A DNA stretch of 64,000 nt from FEN-1191 sp964528845 (GCA_964528845.1 CAZGVE010000020.1:1-64000), one strand, 5' to 3'; shown: positions 8,473 to 17,695, counted from the first letter of the stretch. The notes: a model not told the origin generated them from the sequence alone. Numbers and translations: made by a program.

Positions 8473-9273
8473 CTAGCGCCGGGGCGGACCGGGAAAGAAC
8501 GCGTTGGTGCGCCGGATGTACTCGGCGTACTCCGGCCGTCGCTCGCCGATGTCTTGCTCGAGCAGCGTGACTCCCGAGACCCGCATCAGCAGCACCGAAA
8601 TCAGCAGCGGCCCGGGCAGGCTCCACCACGCGCCGGCCGACAGCGCGATCAGGTAGAACCCCCACCAGGTGCAGAATTCCCCGAAATAGTTCGGATGGCG
8701 CGTCAGGCGCCAGAATCCCCGGTCCATGACCTTGCCCTGGTTCGCGCTCTGGGCCTTGAAGCGGGAGAGCTGCCAGTCCCCGCCGGCTTCGAACAGGAAG
8801 CCGAGCAGCCACAGCGCCGCGCCGGCGATATCGAGCGCGCCGATCGGGCCGGGTCCGGCTGCCTCCGCCGCCGGACGCATCGCCCCGAACAGCGGCAGTG
8901 CGATGATCCACGCCAGCACGGCCTGCAGCAGGAACACCAGGTACAGGCTCTTGAACGCGAATCCCGGCTCATTGCGCGCCCGGATCGCCTGGTAGCGCCG
9001 GTCCTCTCCGTGACCCCAGTTGCGCCAGGTGATGTAGCCCGAGAGGCGCAGCGCCCAGAGGGTCACCAGCACGAGCACCAGCCCGGTTCGCGTCCCGTGC
9101 GCCGCCGCGGTGCCGGCGCCGGTCGCGTAGATCCATGCCTGTAGCAGGAACATCAGTGACCACAGGCTGTCGACGATCGATACGTTGCGCAGCTTCAGGC
9201 TCAAGCCCCAAGTCAGCAGCCCCAGCGCCGCCGCGGCGGCGAGTCCCTCCAGGTACAGTCCTGTTGCGCTCAT
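8473..9273 (-). CDS. DUF1295 family membrane protein (steroid 5-alpha-reductase-like)
   Basis: 266 aa multi-helix membrane protein of the DUF1295 family, related to steroid 5-alpha-reductases and isoprenylcysteine methyltransferases. Characteristic stretches are SIVDSLWSL in the first half and the cofactor-site motif RGFWRLTRHPNYFGEFCTWW in the second, followed by the C-terminal LLEQDIGERRPEYAEYI. The substrate is unknown. I took the ATG at 9273 (MSATGLYLEG), which leads straight into the first helix; a longer frame to 9357 adds an unlike-membrane, Arg-rich leader. It converges on the kinase gene with only 4 bases between the stops. Confidence 0.85.
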   Translation of the reverse strand: MSATGLYLEGLAAAAALGLLTWGLSLKLRNVSIVDSLWSLMFLLQAWIYATGAGTAAAHGTRTGLVLVLVTLWALRLSGYITWRNWGHGEDRRYQAIRARNEPGFAFKSLYLVFLLQAVLAWIIALPLFGAMRPAAEAAGPGPIGALDIAGAALWLLGFLFEAGGDWQLSRFKAQSANQGKVMDRGFWRLTRHPNYFGEFCTWWGFYLIALSAGAWWSLPGPLLISVLLMRVSGVTLLEQDIGERRPEYAEYIRRTNAFFPGPPRR

Positions 9274-9377
9274 GCCGGCAAGTCTACCCGTGCCGCGCTC
9301 CGGGGCGCGCGTTGCCAGCCGGATGCAGCCAGTGGGATACTGTTGGGACCAATACAAACAGAGCCGGGGGAACCCTC

Positions 9378-10775
9378 ATGCGTTTTGAACGTATCAGTCC
9401 GATCACGAATGAACCGGCCAGCAGCGCTCCGGCGATGACGGTCGAGGAAGCGCGCGCGGTCGCGGACCGGGCGGCCGCCGGGTTCCCCGCCTGGGCCGCG
9501 CTCGGACCGAACGCGCGCCGCGCGGTACTGAACAAGGCCGCATCGGCGCTCGAGGCGCGCAAGGATGATTTCGTCAAGGCAATGATGAGCGAGACTGGCG
9601 CCACGGCCGGCTGGGCGATGTTCAATCTGATGCTTGCGGCCAGCATGACGCGCGAAGCCGCGGCCATCACCACGCAGATCAGCGGAGAAGTGATCCCCTC
9701 GGACAAGCCCGGCTGCATCGCGCTCGCGCTGCGCGAGCCGGTCGGCGTGATACTCGGTATCGCGCCGTGGAATGCACCGATCATCCTCGGCGTGCGGGCC
9801 ATCGCCACGCCACTGGCCTGCGGCAATGCGGTGATCCTGAAGGCCTCGGAGATCTGCCCGCGCACCCACGAGCTGATCATCGAGGCGTTCGCGGAGGCCG
9901 GCTTTCCGCCGGGAGTCGTCAATGTCGTGACCAATGCGCCGCAGGATGCCGCGCAGGTGGTCGGCGCTCTGATCGACCATCCGGCGGTGCGGCGCGTGAA
10001 CTTCACCGGTTCGACCGCCGTCGGGCGGATCATCGCGAAGCGCTGTGCCGAGCATCTCAAGCCCTGCCTGCTGGAGCTCGGCGGCAAGGCACCGCTGATC
10101 GTGCTCGATGACGCGGACGTGGACGAAGCGGTCAAGGCGGCCATCTTCGGCGCCTTCATGAACCAGGGCCAGATCTGCATGTCCACCGAGCGCATCATCG
10201 TCGTGGCCGCCATCGCCGATGAATTCGCGCGTCGCTTCGCGGCCCGCGCGCAGTCGCTCGCGACCGGGGACCCGCGCGAAGGCAAGGCGCCGCTCGGTGC
10301 GGTGGTGGATCGCAAGGCCGTCACGCATGTCAATGCGCTGATCGAGGACGCCCGCGCGCACGGCGCACGGATTCTCGCCGGCGGTCCGGCCATCGGCGTG
10401 CTGATGCCGGCCACTGTGGTGGACGGCGTTACCGCCGAGATGAAACTGTATCGTGACGAGAGCTTCGGACCCGTGGTCGCGGTGATCCGCGCGCGCGACG
10501 AGCAGGACGCGATACGGCTGGCCAACGACAGCGACTACGGCCTGTCGGCGGCTGTGTTCACGCGCGATACCGCGCGCGGGTTGCGCGTCGCGCGCCAGAT
10601 CCGCTCGGGCATGTGTCATATCAACGGGCCGACCGTACACGACGAGGCGCAAATGCCCTTTGGTGGCGTTGGCGCGTCGGGTTACGGCCGCTTCGGCGGC
10701 AAGGCTGGCATCGAGCAGTTCACGGAGCTGCGCTGGATCACGATCGAGACGCTGCCAGGGCATTTCCCGTTCTGA
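9378..10775 (+). CDS. NAD(P)-dependent aldehyde dehydrogenase (vanillin/salicylaldehyde dehydrogenase-like)
   Basis: 465 aa member of the ALDH superfamily, oxidising an aldehyde to its acid. The catalytic glutamate sits in LELGGKAP, the nucleophilic cysteine in NQGQICMS, and the cofactor fold shows IAPWNAPI and NFTGSTAVG. The short N-terminus (MRFERISPITNEP) and the GQICMSTERI context resemble aromatic-aldehyde dehydrogenases such as vanillin or salicylaldehyde dehydrogenase, but the substrate is an inference. The ATG at 9378 follows a purine-rich gagccggggg stretch; the longer frame upstream overlaps the divergent gene and is rejected. No neighbouring catabolic genes support a particular pathway. 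Confidence 0.9.
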   Translation: MRFERISPITNEPASSAPAMTVEEARAVADRAAAGFPAWAALGPNARRAVLNKAASALEARKDDFVKAMMSETGATAGWAMFNLMLAASMTREAAAITTQISGEVIPSDKPGCIALALREPVGVILGIAPWNAPIILGVRAIATPLACGNAVILKASEICPRTHELIIEAFAEAGFPPGVVNVVTNAPQDAAQVVGALIDHPAVRRVNFTGSTAVGRIIAKRCAEHLKPCLLELGGKAPLIVLDDADVDEAVKAAIFGAFMNQGQICMSTERIIVVAAIADEFARRFAARAQSLATGDPREGKAPLGAVVDRKAVTHVNALIEDARAHGARILAGGPAIGVLMPATVVDGVTAEMKLYRDESFGPVVAVIRARDEQDAIRLANDSDYGLSAAVFTRDTARGLRVARQIRSGMCHINGPTVHDEAQMPFGGVGASGYGRFGGKAGIEQFTELRWITIETLPGHFPF

Positions 10776-10799
10776 AGTAGCGGCACCCATCGGACCGCT

Positions 10800-11615
10800 C
10801 TAGCGGCAGGAATGCAGCGGCGCCTCGCGCGCAGCCTGCATGTCCTGCTCGCTGGCCGGGCCGCGCGCCGCGCCGGGGAAGTCGATCTCGGCCTTGAACG
10901 GATCGCCCGCGGGATCGCGCAGATCCGACAGTCCGTCGTAGTGCACCAGCACGCGCGCGCCAGTGCTGTAGTAGACGTCGATACCGCGCAGGAACCAGCC
11001 CCAGAATCCGGACAGCCGCAGCCTGAACACCTCGGTCGGCGTGCCCGCGAGGTCCTCACTGCGCAGGTGCTGCACCTGGAAGCGGTAATCCTCGAGCCGG
11101 CTCGGCACCAGGAACGGCATCTGCACCGCGTCGCCCGCTACCAGGCGCTGCCAATTGCTGCGTACGAATTCATCAAAGCCGGCATCGGCGACCAGTCCCA
11201 TCACACGCGGCAGTGTTCCGCTCTGCTCCGCATCGGATGCGTTTGGTTTGAAGAAAACGAACCGGCCGTCGGGCCCCGAGCGGATGCCCTCGCGCAGTCC
11301 AGTACCGAAGTCCTCGAGCAGGAAATCGGGCGCGAGCGGATCCACGTAGGACACGGTCTTGCGCGCGAACGCGCTGCCATCGCTGCAGGTGTAGAGCACT
11401 ACGCGTTCGCGCAGCTGTCCGCCGCGATAGTGCAGCACATGGCGCTCCCCATACAGGAACTCGGAGGCATGCCGGACATGGGCCGTGCCGGAATAGCTCA
11501 CATAGCCGTCAGCCACGTTGGCCGGTGCGGCGGCGGCGGCCGCGGCCAGTCCCGGCAGCGCGCAGCAGAGCAAAAGTAGTTGGCGCTGCGCGTACCGGCG
11601 GCCGATCAGGGGCAT
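10800..11615 (-). CDS. Exported hypothetical protein
   Basis: 271 aa protein that I do not recognise. It starts with a Sec signal peptide (Arg-rich MPLIGRRYAQRQ, a hydrophobic core, then an alanine-rich cleavage region), so it should be periplasmic or outer-membrane associated. The mature part is rich in aromatic and charged residues with alternating beta-like patterns (GTAHVRHASEFLYGERHVLHYRGG) and two cysteines (one in LYTCSDG, one near the C-terminus). No lipobox or catalytic motif is visible. It converges on the aldehyde dehydrogenase gene and is followed upstream by the YXWGXW-repeat gene on the same strand. Confidence 0.7.
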   Translation of the reverse strand: MPLIGRRYAQRQLLLLCCALPGLAAAAAAAPANVADGYVSYSGTAHVRHASEFLYGERHVLHYRGGQLRERVVLYTCSDGSAFARKTVSYVDPLAPDFLLEDFGTGLREGIRSGPDGRFVFFKPNASDAEQSGTLPRVMGLVADAGFDEFVRSNWQRLVAGDAVQMPFLVPSRLEDYRFQVQHLRSEDLAGTPTEVFRLRLSGFWGWFLRGIDVYYSTGARVLVHYDGLSDLRDPAGDPFKAEIDFPGAARGPASEQDMQAAREAPLHSCR

Positions 11616-11662
11616 GGGAACTCCATGCCCTGTATACGTCCGGCCAGGGGGAGTCGGATGCG

Positions 11663-12694
11663 CTAGCGATCGTGCGCGTTGTCGCCCCGACCCTGCTGCT
11701 GCGGGTGCTGCTCCTGCTGCTGCGGGCGCTGTTCCTGGACGCGCGGGGCGGCCCCGGGCCGGGGCCCGTTGGCGTGCGGTGGGGCTTGATCCGGGGCTCG
11801 CTCAGCGATCCGTGCAGGCGCCGGGCGGGGCGCGGGTGGCGCCGCACGCTGCGCCGCCGCTTCGCGCGGGGCCGGCGCTTCACGCGGGGCCGGCGCTTCA
11901 CGCGGGGCCGCCTGCGGCGCATTCGGTCGCATCGGGCCCGCATGCACCATCGGGGCCCGAGGCGTCGCAGGAACGACGTCCGGCCCGGCGAGCACGCCGG
12001 CGTGTGCCGTCGCCGCGATCGGTGGCCGACCGTGGTTGGAGCCCGCGCGCAATTCCGGCATCGCGTGCGCGACCTGTTCATGTTGGACCTGTTCGCGGAC
12101 CGGGTTCAGGTGCGCCTCACTCGCCGCGGCGCGCTCATCGGTGGTCGGCTGCGCCGAGACGCCGCCATGACCGCCGTTGTAACTGATGCGCGTCGAATTC
12201 TGATTGATCACGGTCCTGTTGTAGACGTTCGTGATCCGGGTGTTGCCGCGCACGTTGTTGACCGAGCGATTGTAGAAAAAGTGGTCCTGCGCCCAGTAAC
12301 CGCCCTGGTATCCGGAACCGCCATAGCCGTAGCCATAGTTCACGCCACCGTAGTAGCCCACGTGCGTGCCCCAGTAGCCGCCATGCCAGAGATACGCGCC
12401 ATTGGCCCAGCCCCAGTAACCCGGGGTCCACAGGTATCCGGGCTGGGGCGCGAGCACCCAGGTTCCTGGCACCCAGTAATAGTCCTGATCCGCCCAGGCC
12501 CAGTAGCCCGGAGTCCACAGGTATCCGGGACCCGGTATCTCAGGTTGCGCGTAGACCGGAATTTCCGGGGGCGCGAGTGTGATCGAGACTCCGATGCCGA
12601 TCTGCGCGCAGGCCAAGGCGGGCAGCAGGCCGAAGGCCGGTACGGACACGGAAAGCAGGATACTGGCCGTTCGGCCGAAACGTCGATGGGCCAT
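11663..12694 (-). CDS. YXWGXW-repeat exported protein
   Basis: 343 aa exported protein. A signal peptide (about residues 1-31, ending ALACAQ) is followed by several copies of the aromatic repeat PGYLWTPGYWxW / PGTWV / GGYWGTHVGYY between about 50 and 125, the hallmark of the YXWGXW (BcpO-like) repeat family found in proteobacterial envelopes. A Gly/Tyr-rich patch and an Asn/Arg-rich segment follow. The C-terminal 130 residues are low-complexity Pro/Ala/Arg with tandem REAPAP units. Function is not established for the family; surface or periplasmic structural roles are guesses. The proline-rich tail is encoded by short tandem DNA repeats (11860-11913) and could vary in length. Confidence 0.8.
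   Translation of the reverse strand: MAHRRFGRTASILLSVSVPAFGLLPALACAQIGIGVSITLAPPEIPVYAQPEIPGPGYLWTPGYWAWADQDYYWVPGTWVLAPQPGYLWTPGYWGWANGAYLWHGGYWGTHVGYYGGVNYGYGYGGSGYQGGYWAQDHFFYNRSVNNVRGNTRITNVYNRTVINQNSTRISYNGGHGGVSAQPTTDERAAASEAHLNPVREQVQHEQVAHAMPELRAGSNHGRPPIAATAHAGVLAGPDVVPATPRAPMVHAGPMRPNAPQAAPREAPAPREAPAPREAAAQRAAPPAPRPAPARIAERAPDQAPPHANGPRPGAAPRVQEQRPQQQEQHPQQQGRGDNAHDR
11860..11913 (-). repeat. Three 18-base tandem repeats in the YXWGXW-protein tail
   Basis: Three consecutive copies of the 18-base unit cttcacgcggggccggcg (plus-strand reading; the first copy has one change and the third differs at its end) encode APREAP repeats in the C-terminal tail. The unit is a multiple of three, so copy changes keep the frame. 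Confidence 0.85.
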
Positions 12695-12829
12695 GCTGGA
12701 TTCCCCGAACAGGATGAACGGCAGCGAGCATGCCGGGGAATCTCACCGCAGTCGGTGCGGCGGCGTACACACCAGCACCCGCCGCACGCGGGCGCATGCG
12801 ACGGGTGTGGTCGGGCCGCTCGTCGAGGC

Positions 12830-13603
12830 TCAGCGGTCGCGGAGCTTGGAGAGCAGGCGCAGCATCTCCATGTACAGCCACACCAACGTGACCAGCAGGC
12901 CGAACGCCGCGTACCACTCCATGTAGCGCGGGGCGCCCTGGGCGACGCCCGATTCGATCATGTCGAAGTCCAGCACCAGGTTGAGTGCCGCGACCCCCAC
13001 GATCACCAGCGAGATGCCGATGCTCAGCGGGCTCGAGTCGTTCATGAACGGTGTCGCGACGTGAAACAGCCCGAGCACCATCGTGACCAGGTATAGCAGG
13101 AAGATCGCGCCGGTAGCGCCAATCACGATCGCGCGCATGCGCGCGGTCGCACGGATCAGCCGCATCGAGTAGGCCACCAGCAGCGAGGCCAGCACCCCGA
13201 AGGTGAGGCCCACGGCCTGGATCGCGATGCCTGGGTACTTGCGCTCGAGCAGCGCCGAGATACCGCCGATCGCGAGGCCTTCGAGCGCCGCATAGGGCAG
13301 CGCGAGGTACGGCGCGAGCGTCATCTTGAAGCTGATCACGAGGGCCAGGATCAGGCCGCCGATCGAGCCCACCATGGCCGGGACGCTGACCGTCGCGATA
13401 TCGCCGGTCGCGAGGTACTGGGACCATGGCCACAGCGCCGAGGCCAGCAGTACGACCAGCAGCAGGAAGGACTTGTTGACCGTGCCCTGCAGCGTCATGC
13501 GCTCGGTGGCCAGCGCCGGGCGCGGCAGGCCAGCGAAGGTGCGGTCGTTCAGGCCGGGGTTGCCGGATTTTACCGGCAGGCTATTGCGGTTCTCGAAGGC
13601 CAT
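12830..13603 (-). CDS. Bax inhibitor-1/YccA family membrane protein
   Basis: 257 aa integral membrane protein of the Bax inhibitor-1 family (TMBIM; YccA/YetJ relatives). After a cytoplasmic N-terminus there are about seven hydrophobic helices, from about residue 40 (FLLLVVLLASALWPW) to the C-terminal segment LLVTLVWLYMEMLRLLSKL, with the acidic residues in the last helices (LNLVLDFDMIESG) typical of the pH/Ca2+ sensing family core. The ATG at 13603 gives MAFENRNSLP. It lies 13 bases downstream of folE2 on the same strand and may be co-transcribed, though no functional link is evident. Confidence 0.88.
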   Translation of the reverse strand: MAFENRNSLPVKSGNPGLNDRTFAGLPRPALATERMTLQGTVNKSFLLLVVLLASALWPWSQYLATGDIATVSVPAMVGSIGGLILALVISFKMTLAPYLALPYAALEGLAIGGISALLERKYPGIAIQAVGLTFGVLASLLVAYSMRLIRATARMRAIVIGATGAIFLLYLVTMVLGLFHVATPFMNDSSPLSIGISLVIVGVAALNLVLDFDMIESGVAQGAPRYMEWYAAFGLLVTLVWLYMEMLRLLSKLRDR

Positions 13604-13616
13604 GGCAGCAGTCTCC

Positions 13617-14468
13617 TCAAGTCGAAGCCGGCGCGACGGCGCCGGCGATGCTTTCCGATTCCTTGTTGCGCTCTATCAGCGCATACGCGGAATGATTGTG
13701 AATGGATTCGAAATTCTCACTCTCGACGACGTAGGCGGCGATACGGGGCTCGCTGTTCAGGCGGGCTGCCACGTCGCGCACCATGTCCTCGACGAACTTG
13801 GGGTTGTCGTAGGCCCGCTCGGTCACATACTTCTCGTCCGGCCGCTTCAGAATCCCGTAGAGTTCGCACGACGCTTCGCTCTCCGCGATGTCGATCAGCT
13901 CCTCGATCCACATGTGGTCCCGCAGCCGCGCCTTGATCGTCACGTGCGAGCGCTGATTGTGCGCGCCGCGCTCGGAGATCCGCTTCGAGCATGGGCACAG
14001 GCTCGTGACCGGCACCACGACCTTGATCCACATCACCGCCTCGCCGTGGCAGATCTCCCCGACCAGCGACGCCTGGTAATCCATGAAGCTCTCCACGCCG
14101 GAGATCGGCGCGCGCTTCATCACGAAATACGGAAAGTTCATATCGATGTGCCCGGCCACCGCGTCCAGGCGCGTCGTCATCTCGGACAGCATGACCCGGA
14201 ACGACTCGACCGAGATCTCGCGCTCGTGATGCAGCACTTCGACGAAGCGCGACATGTGCGTGCCCTTGAAATCGTGCGGCAGGTTCACGTACATGTTGAA
14301 GGTCGCCACCGTGTGCTGCTCGCCCGCGGAGCGGTCCTTGACCCGGACCGGATGGCGCACGTCCTTGATGCCCACGCGGTTGATCGGAATCTGGCGCGTG
14401 TCGGCCCGGGACTGCACGTCCTCGACGGTCGCGACCTTCGGCGGCCGCGCTTGCAGGGCAATGTTCAT
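13617..14468 (-). CDS. folE2: GTP cyclohydrolase FolE2
   Basis: 283 aa type IB GTP cyclohydrolase I, which converts GTP to dihydroneopterin triphosphate at the start of folate and queuosine synthesis. It is recognised by the N-terminal INRVGIKDVRHPV, the conserved cysteine in VPVTSLCPCSKRISERGAHNQRS (split across about residues 143-166) and the C-terminal SENFESIHNHSAYA. FolE2 uses several divalent metals rather than strictly zinc, and in many bacteria replaces FolE under zinc limitation. No Zur-like palindrome is evident in the 57 bases upstream, so it may be the only GCYH-I enzyme here. Confidence 0.95.
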   Translation of the reverse strand: MNIALQARPPKVATVEDVQSRADTRQIPINRVGIKDVRHPVRVKDRSAGEQHTVATFNMYVNLPHDFKGTHMSRFVEVLHHEREISVESFRVMLSEMTTRLDAVAGHIDMNFPYFVMKRAPISGVESFMDYQASLVGEICHGEAVMWIKVVVPVTSLCPCSKRISERGAHNQRSHVTIKARLRDHMWIEELIDIAESEASCELYGILKRPDEKYVTERAYDNPKFVEDMVRDVAARLNSEPRIAAYVVESENFESIHNHSAYALIERNKESESIAGAVAPAST

Positions 14469-14525
14469 GAAATCCCCTTCAGGCCTCGGTACTTGGCGCG
14501 GGTCGGACGAGGATCGGACCGGCCG

Positions 14526-16466
14526 TTACAGCGGGCTCGCGCCGCCCGCAGCGGTCAGTTTGGGGGCGGCCCGGGAGGGTTTCAAGCCGGGGACCAGCGC
14601 GCGCCAGCGGTCGATCTGGCTGGCAATGCCGGCCGGATCCAGGCCGGCCTCGGCGAGGCAGTGCTCGCGGCTGCCATGCTCGATGAAGCGATCAGGGATG
14701 CCGATGTGCAGGCGCGGCGTCGTGATCCCCTCGGCGTCGAGGGCCTCGGCGCAGGCGCTGCCGGCGCCTCCGGCCACGACGTTCTCCTCGAGGGTCACGA
14801 GCGCGCTATGACTGCCTGCGATCTCGCGCAGCAGCGCGAGGTCCAGCGGTTTGACAAAACGCATGTTGACCACGGTCGCATCGAGGCGTTCCCCGAGCGA
14901 GAGCGCCGTGGCCAGCAGGGTGCCGAAGGACAGCAGCGCGAGCCCGCTGCCGCCGCGGCGGCGCAGCTCCGCGCGGCCGACCGGCAACGCGCTCATCTCG
15001 GCCGCGATCGGCACGCCCGGTCCGGTGCCACGCGGATAGCGTACGGCCGCCGGGCCCGGCAGCGTGGTCGCGGTGTAGAGCATCTGGCGGCACTCGTTCT
15101 CATCTGCGGGCGCCATCACGACCATGTTCGGCACACAGCGCAGGAAGCTCAGGTCGAAGCTGCCATTGTGCGTCGCCCCATCGCTGCCGACCACGCCGGC
15201 GCGATCGAGCGCGAACACGACCGGCAGGTTCTGCAGCGCGACGTCGTGGATCAGCTGGTCATAGGCGCGCTGCAGGAAGCTCGAATAGATCGCCACCACC
15301 GGCTTGAACCCCTCGCAGGCAAGGCCGGCCGCGAACGTCACCGCATGCTGCTCGGCGATCGCGACATCGAAATACTGACTCGGAAAGCGGCGCGAGAACT
15401 CGACCATGCCGGAGCCTTCGCGCATCGCCGGGGTGATGCCGACGACCTGCGGATCGCGCGCGGCCATGTCGCACAGCCACTGCCCGAAGATCTGCGAGTA
15501 GCTCAGGGTCGCAGCCTTCTCCTTGTGGATCGTGCCGCTGGCCGGGTCGAACGGGCCCGGACCATGCCACGTGATCGGGTCGGCCTCGGCGGGGGCGTAG
15601 CCCTTGCCCTTGCAGGTCACGATGTGCAGCAACTGCGGGCCGTCGTGGACAGACTTCTGGTTGCGCAACGCGCGCACCAGCGCAGACAGGTCGTGACCGT
15701 CGATCGGACCGACGTAGTTGAAACCGAGTTCGTGGAACAGCGTTCCGGGCAGCACCATGCCCTTGACGTGCTCTTCCGAGCGGCGCACCAGCTCGCGCAC
15801 CGCGGGCATCTGCTGCAGCGCCTTCTTGCCGCCGACCCGCAACTTGGAATACAGCTTTCCGGAGATCACGCGTGCCAGGTAGTTCGACAGCGCCCCGACG
15901 TTCTCCGAGATCGACATCTCGTTGTCGTTGAGTACTACGAGCAGGTCCTCAGGCAGGCTGCCGGCGTGGTTCAGGGCCTCGAAGGCCATCCCGGAACTCA
16001 TCGCTCCATCGCCGATGATCGCGACCGCACGCCGCCCTTCGCCACGCCGCGCTGCAGCAATTGCCATGCCGAGCGCCGCACTGACCGAGGTGCTCGAATG
16101 GCCGACTCCGAAGGCGTCGTAGGGGCTCTCGCTGCGGCACGGGAATGGCGCCAGCCCGCCGGTCTGCTTGATGGTGTGGAGCCGGTTGCGACGGCCGGTC
16201 AGCACCTTGTGCGGGTAGGCCTGATGACCGACGTCCCACACCAGGCGATCTTCCGGTGTGTTGAAGACATAATGCAGCGCAATGGTCAGCTCGACGGTGC
16301 CCAAGCCCGCAGCAAAATGGCCACCGCGCGTGCTGACCGTGTGGATCAGGAACTGCCGTAGCTCATCGGCCAGGGCCGGCAGCTGGTGCTCGGGCAGTGC
16401 GCGCAGGTCCGCCGGGGACTCGATGGCGCCCAGCAGCGGGTAGGTTGGCGTCCGTTCGTCGGGCAT
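14526..16466 (-). CDS. dxs: 1-deoxy-D-xylulose-5-phosphate synthase
   Basis: 646 aa thiamine-diphosphate enzyme that joins pyruvate and glyceraldehyde 3-phosphate to open the MEP isoprenoid pathway. The order is typical: N-terminal TPP domain (RGGHFAAGLGTVELTIALHY, GVGHSSTSVSAALGMA and the GDGAMSSGMAFEALN TPP-binding motif), then the pyrimidine domain (FDVAIAEQHAVTFAAGLA with the catalytic glutamate), and a C-terminal transketolase domain. It is the third gene of xseB-ispA-dxs, the classic proteobacterial cluster, 33 bases after ispA. It therefore supplies the pathway whose product IspA elongates. Confidence 0.97.
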   Translation of the reverse strand: MPDERTPTYPLLGAIESPADLRALPEHQLPALADELRQFLIHTVSTRGGHFAAGLGTVELTIALHYVFNTPEDRLVWDVGHQAYPHKVLTGRRNRLHTIKQTGGLAPFPCRSESPYDAFGVGHSSTSVSAALGMAIAAARRGEGRRAVAIIGDGAMSSGMAFEALNHAGSLPEDLLVVLNDNEMSISENVGALSNYLARVISGKLYSKLRVGGKKALQQMPAVRELVRRSEEHVKGMVLPGTLFHELGFNYVGPIDGHDLSALVRALRNQKSVHDGPQLLHIVTCKGKGYAPAEADPITWHGPGPFDPASGTIHKEKAATLSYSQIFGQWLCDMAARDPQVVGITPAMREGSGMVEFSRRFPSQYFDVAIAEQHAVTFAAGLACEGFKPVVAIYSSFLQRAYDQLIHDVALQNLPVVFALDRAGVVGSDGATHNGSFDLSFLRCVPNMVVMAPADENECRQMLYTATTLPGPAAVRYPRGTGPGVPIAAEMSALPVGRAELRRRGGSGLALLSFGTLLATALSLGERLDATVVNMRFVKPLDLALLREIAGSHSALVTLEENVVAGGAGSACAEALDAEGITTPRLHIGIPDRFIEHGSREHCLAEAGLDPAGIASQIDRWRALVPGLKPSRAAPKLTAAGGASPL

Positions 16467-16499
16467 CGTGGCCTCCAGTCTACACGCTTCTGGCGGGGC

Positions 16500-17414
16500 T
16501 CAGTGGGCCCGCTCGATGACATAACGCGCCAGCTCCCGCAGCGGCAATACCCGCGGTCCAAGGGGCTCCAGGGCCGCCAGGGCCCGGTCACGGTGCTGTG
16601 CGGCGAGATTGCGCGCTGCGGCGAGTCCGAACACGCTCGGGTAGGTCGGCTTGCCATGAGCGGCATCCGCACCCTGCTGTTTGCCGATCGTGCCGGTCTC
16701 GCCGGTGACATCGAGGATGTCATCATGGATCTGGAATGCGAGTCCGATCTCGGTGCCGAACAGCCGCAGCGCCGAGCGCACCGGATCGTGAGCGAGCCCG
16801 GCGGCGATCGCACCGAGGTCGATGCTGGCCTGGATCAGGGCGCCGGTCTTGCGCCGGTGCATGCGCTCGATCTCATGCTCGGTGAGCTGTGTGCCGATTG
16901 CTGCCAGGTCGATCGCCTGGCCACCGGCCATGCCCTGTGGGCCGATCCCGTGGGCGAGCGTCTTCTGCATCATTACGATTTCGCCGGCGCGAGCCGGGAT
17001 CGCCGCGTCCGGCTCATCACCTGCGAGCACCTCGAAGGCCAGCGCCTGCAGCGCATCGCCGGCCAGGATCGCGGTGCCCTCATCGAAGGCGCGGTGGCAG
17101 CTTGGCTTGCCACGGCGCAGATCGTCGTCATCCATCGATGGCAGGTCGTCGTGGATCAGGCTGTAGGCATGGATCAGTTCGACCGCCGCGGCCGGCGCGT
17201 CGAGCCGCTCCAGCGGCGCCCCGAAGGCCTCCCCGGTCGTGTAGACCAGCACCGGGCGCAGCCGCTTGCCTCCGCCCAGGACGCTGTAGCGCATCGCCTC
17301 GCACAGCCGCGCGATCGCGCCGTCGGCCGGCAGACTGGCCTCGAGCACGCGCTCGATGCGCGCCTGGTATCCGGCGATGCGTGCCTGCAGCACGCCCGCT
17401 TGCTCAATACTCAT
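16500..17414 (-). CDS. ispA: Farnesyl diphosphate synthase (polyprenyl synthetase)
   Basis: 304 aa trans-isoprenyl diphosphate synthase that condenses IPP with allylic diphosphates to give farnesyl diphosphate. Both aspartate-rich motifs are visible: the first in SLIHDDLPSMDDDDLRRG and the second in FQIHDDILD; the GGKRLRPVL IPP-binding motif is also present. The ATG at 17414 overlaps the xseB stop (ATGA), so the two are coupled; a longer upstream frame lies antisense-like inside xseB and is not used. Confidence 0.96.
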   Translation of the reverse strand: MSIEQAGVLQARIAGYQARIERVLEASLPADGAIARLCEAMRYSVLGGGKRLRPVLVYTTGEAFGAPLERLDAPAAAVELIHAYSLIHDDLPSMDDDDLRRGKPSCHRAFDEGTAILAGDALQALAFEVLAGDEPDAAIPARAGEIVMMQKTLAHGIGPQGMAGGQAIDLAAIGTQLTEHEIERMHRRKTGALIQASIDLGAIAAGLAHDPVRSALRLFGTEIGLAFQIHDDILDVTGETGTIGKQQGADAAHGKPTYPSVFGLAAARNLAAQHRDRALAALEPLGPRVLPLRELARYVIERAH

Positions 17415-17695
17415 GGTGCCGCGCGTGGCTCCTGGCCGCCGGCATCGAAATCCTCGAGTGCGACCGCGTCGCCCCGCTGCAACAGGATCTGAACCTTCTG
17501 CTGCGCGGCGGCGAGCGCCGTCTGGCACTCTCGGGTCAGGCGCACGCCCTGCTCGAAGGTGCGCAGCGCCGCGTCCAGCGGCAGGTCGCCCGACTCCAGT
17601 TCGGCGACGAGGCGCTCGAGCTCTGCGAGCGCCTGTTCGAACCCGGGTTGCAGGTCGGTCGGCGGCCCGGACTGGGGATGCTCACTCATCGGCAA
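17411..17695 (-). CDS. xseB: Exodeoxyribonuclease VII small subunit
   Basis: 94 aa XseB, the small subunit of exonuclease VII, which degrades single-stranded DNA with several copies bound to each XseA. The family core is FEQALAELERLVAELESGDLPLD followed by LRTFEQGVRLTRECQTAL and a coiled C-terminus. The first ATG (17695) is followed two codons later by another (MSEHPQ at 17689), either of which could be used. It is the first gene of the xseB-ispA-dxs run and its stop overlaps the ispA start. Confidence 0.93.
   Translation of the reverse strand: MPMSEHPQSGPPTDLQPGFEQALAELERLVAELESGDLPLDAALRTFEQGVRLTRECQTALAAAQQKVQILLQRGDAVALEDFDAGGQEPRAAP

Noticed and set aside
13326..16361. Open frame of 1011 codons on the plus strand
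   Set aside because: Shadow opposite folE2 and dxs; no motif and an amino acid composition typical of antisense frames.
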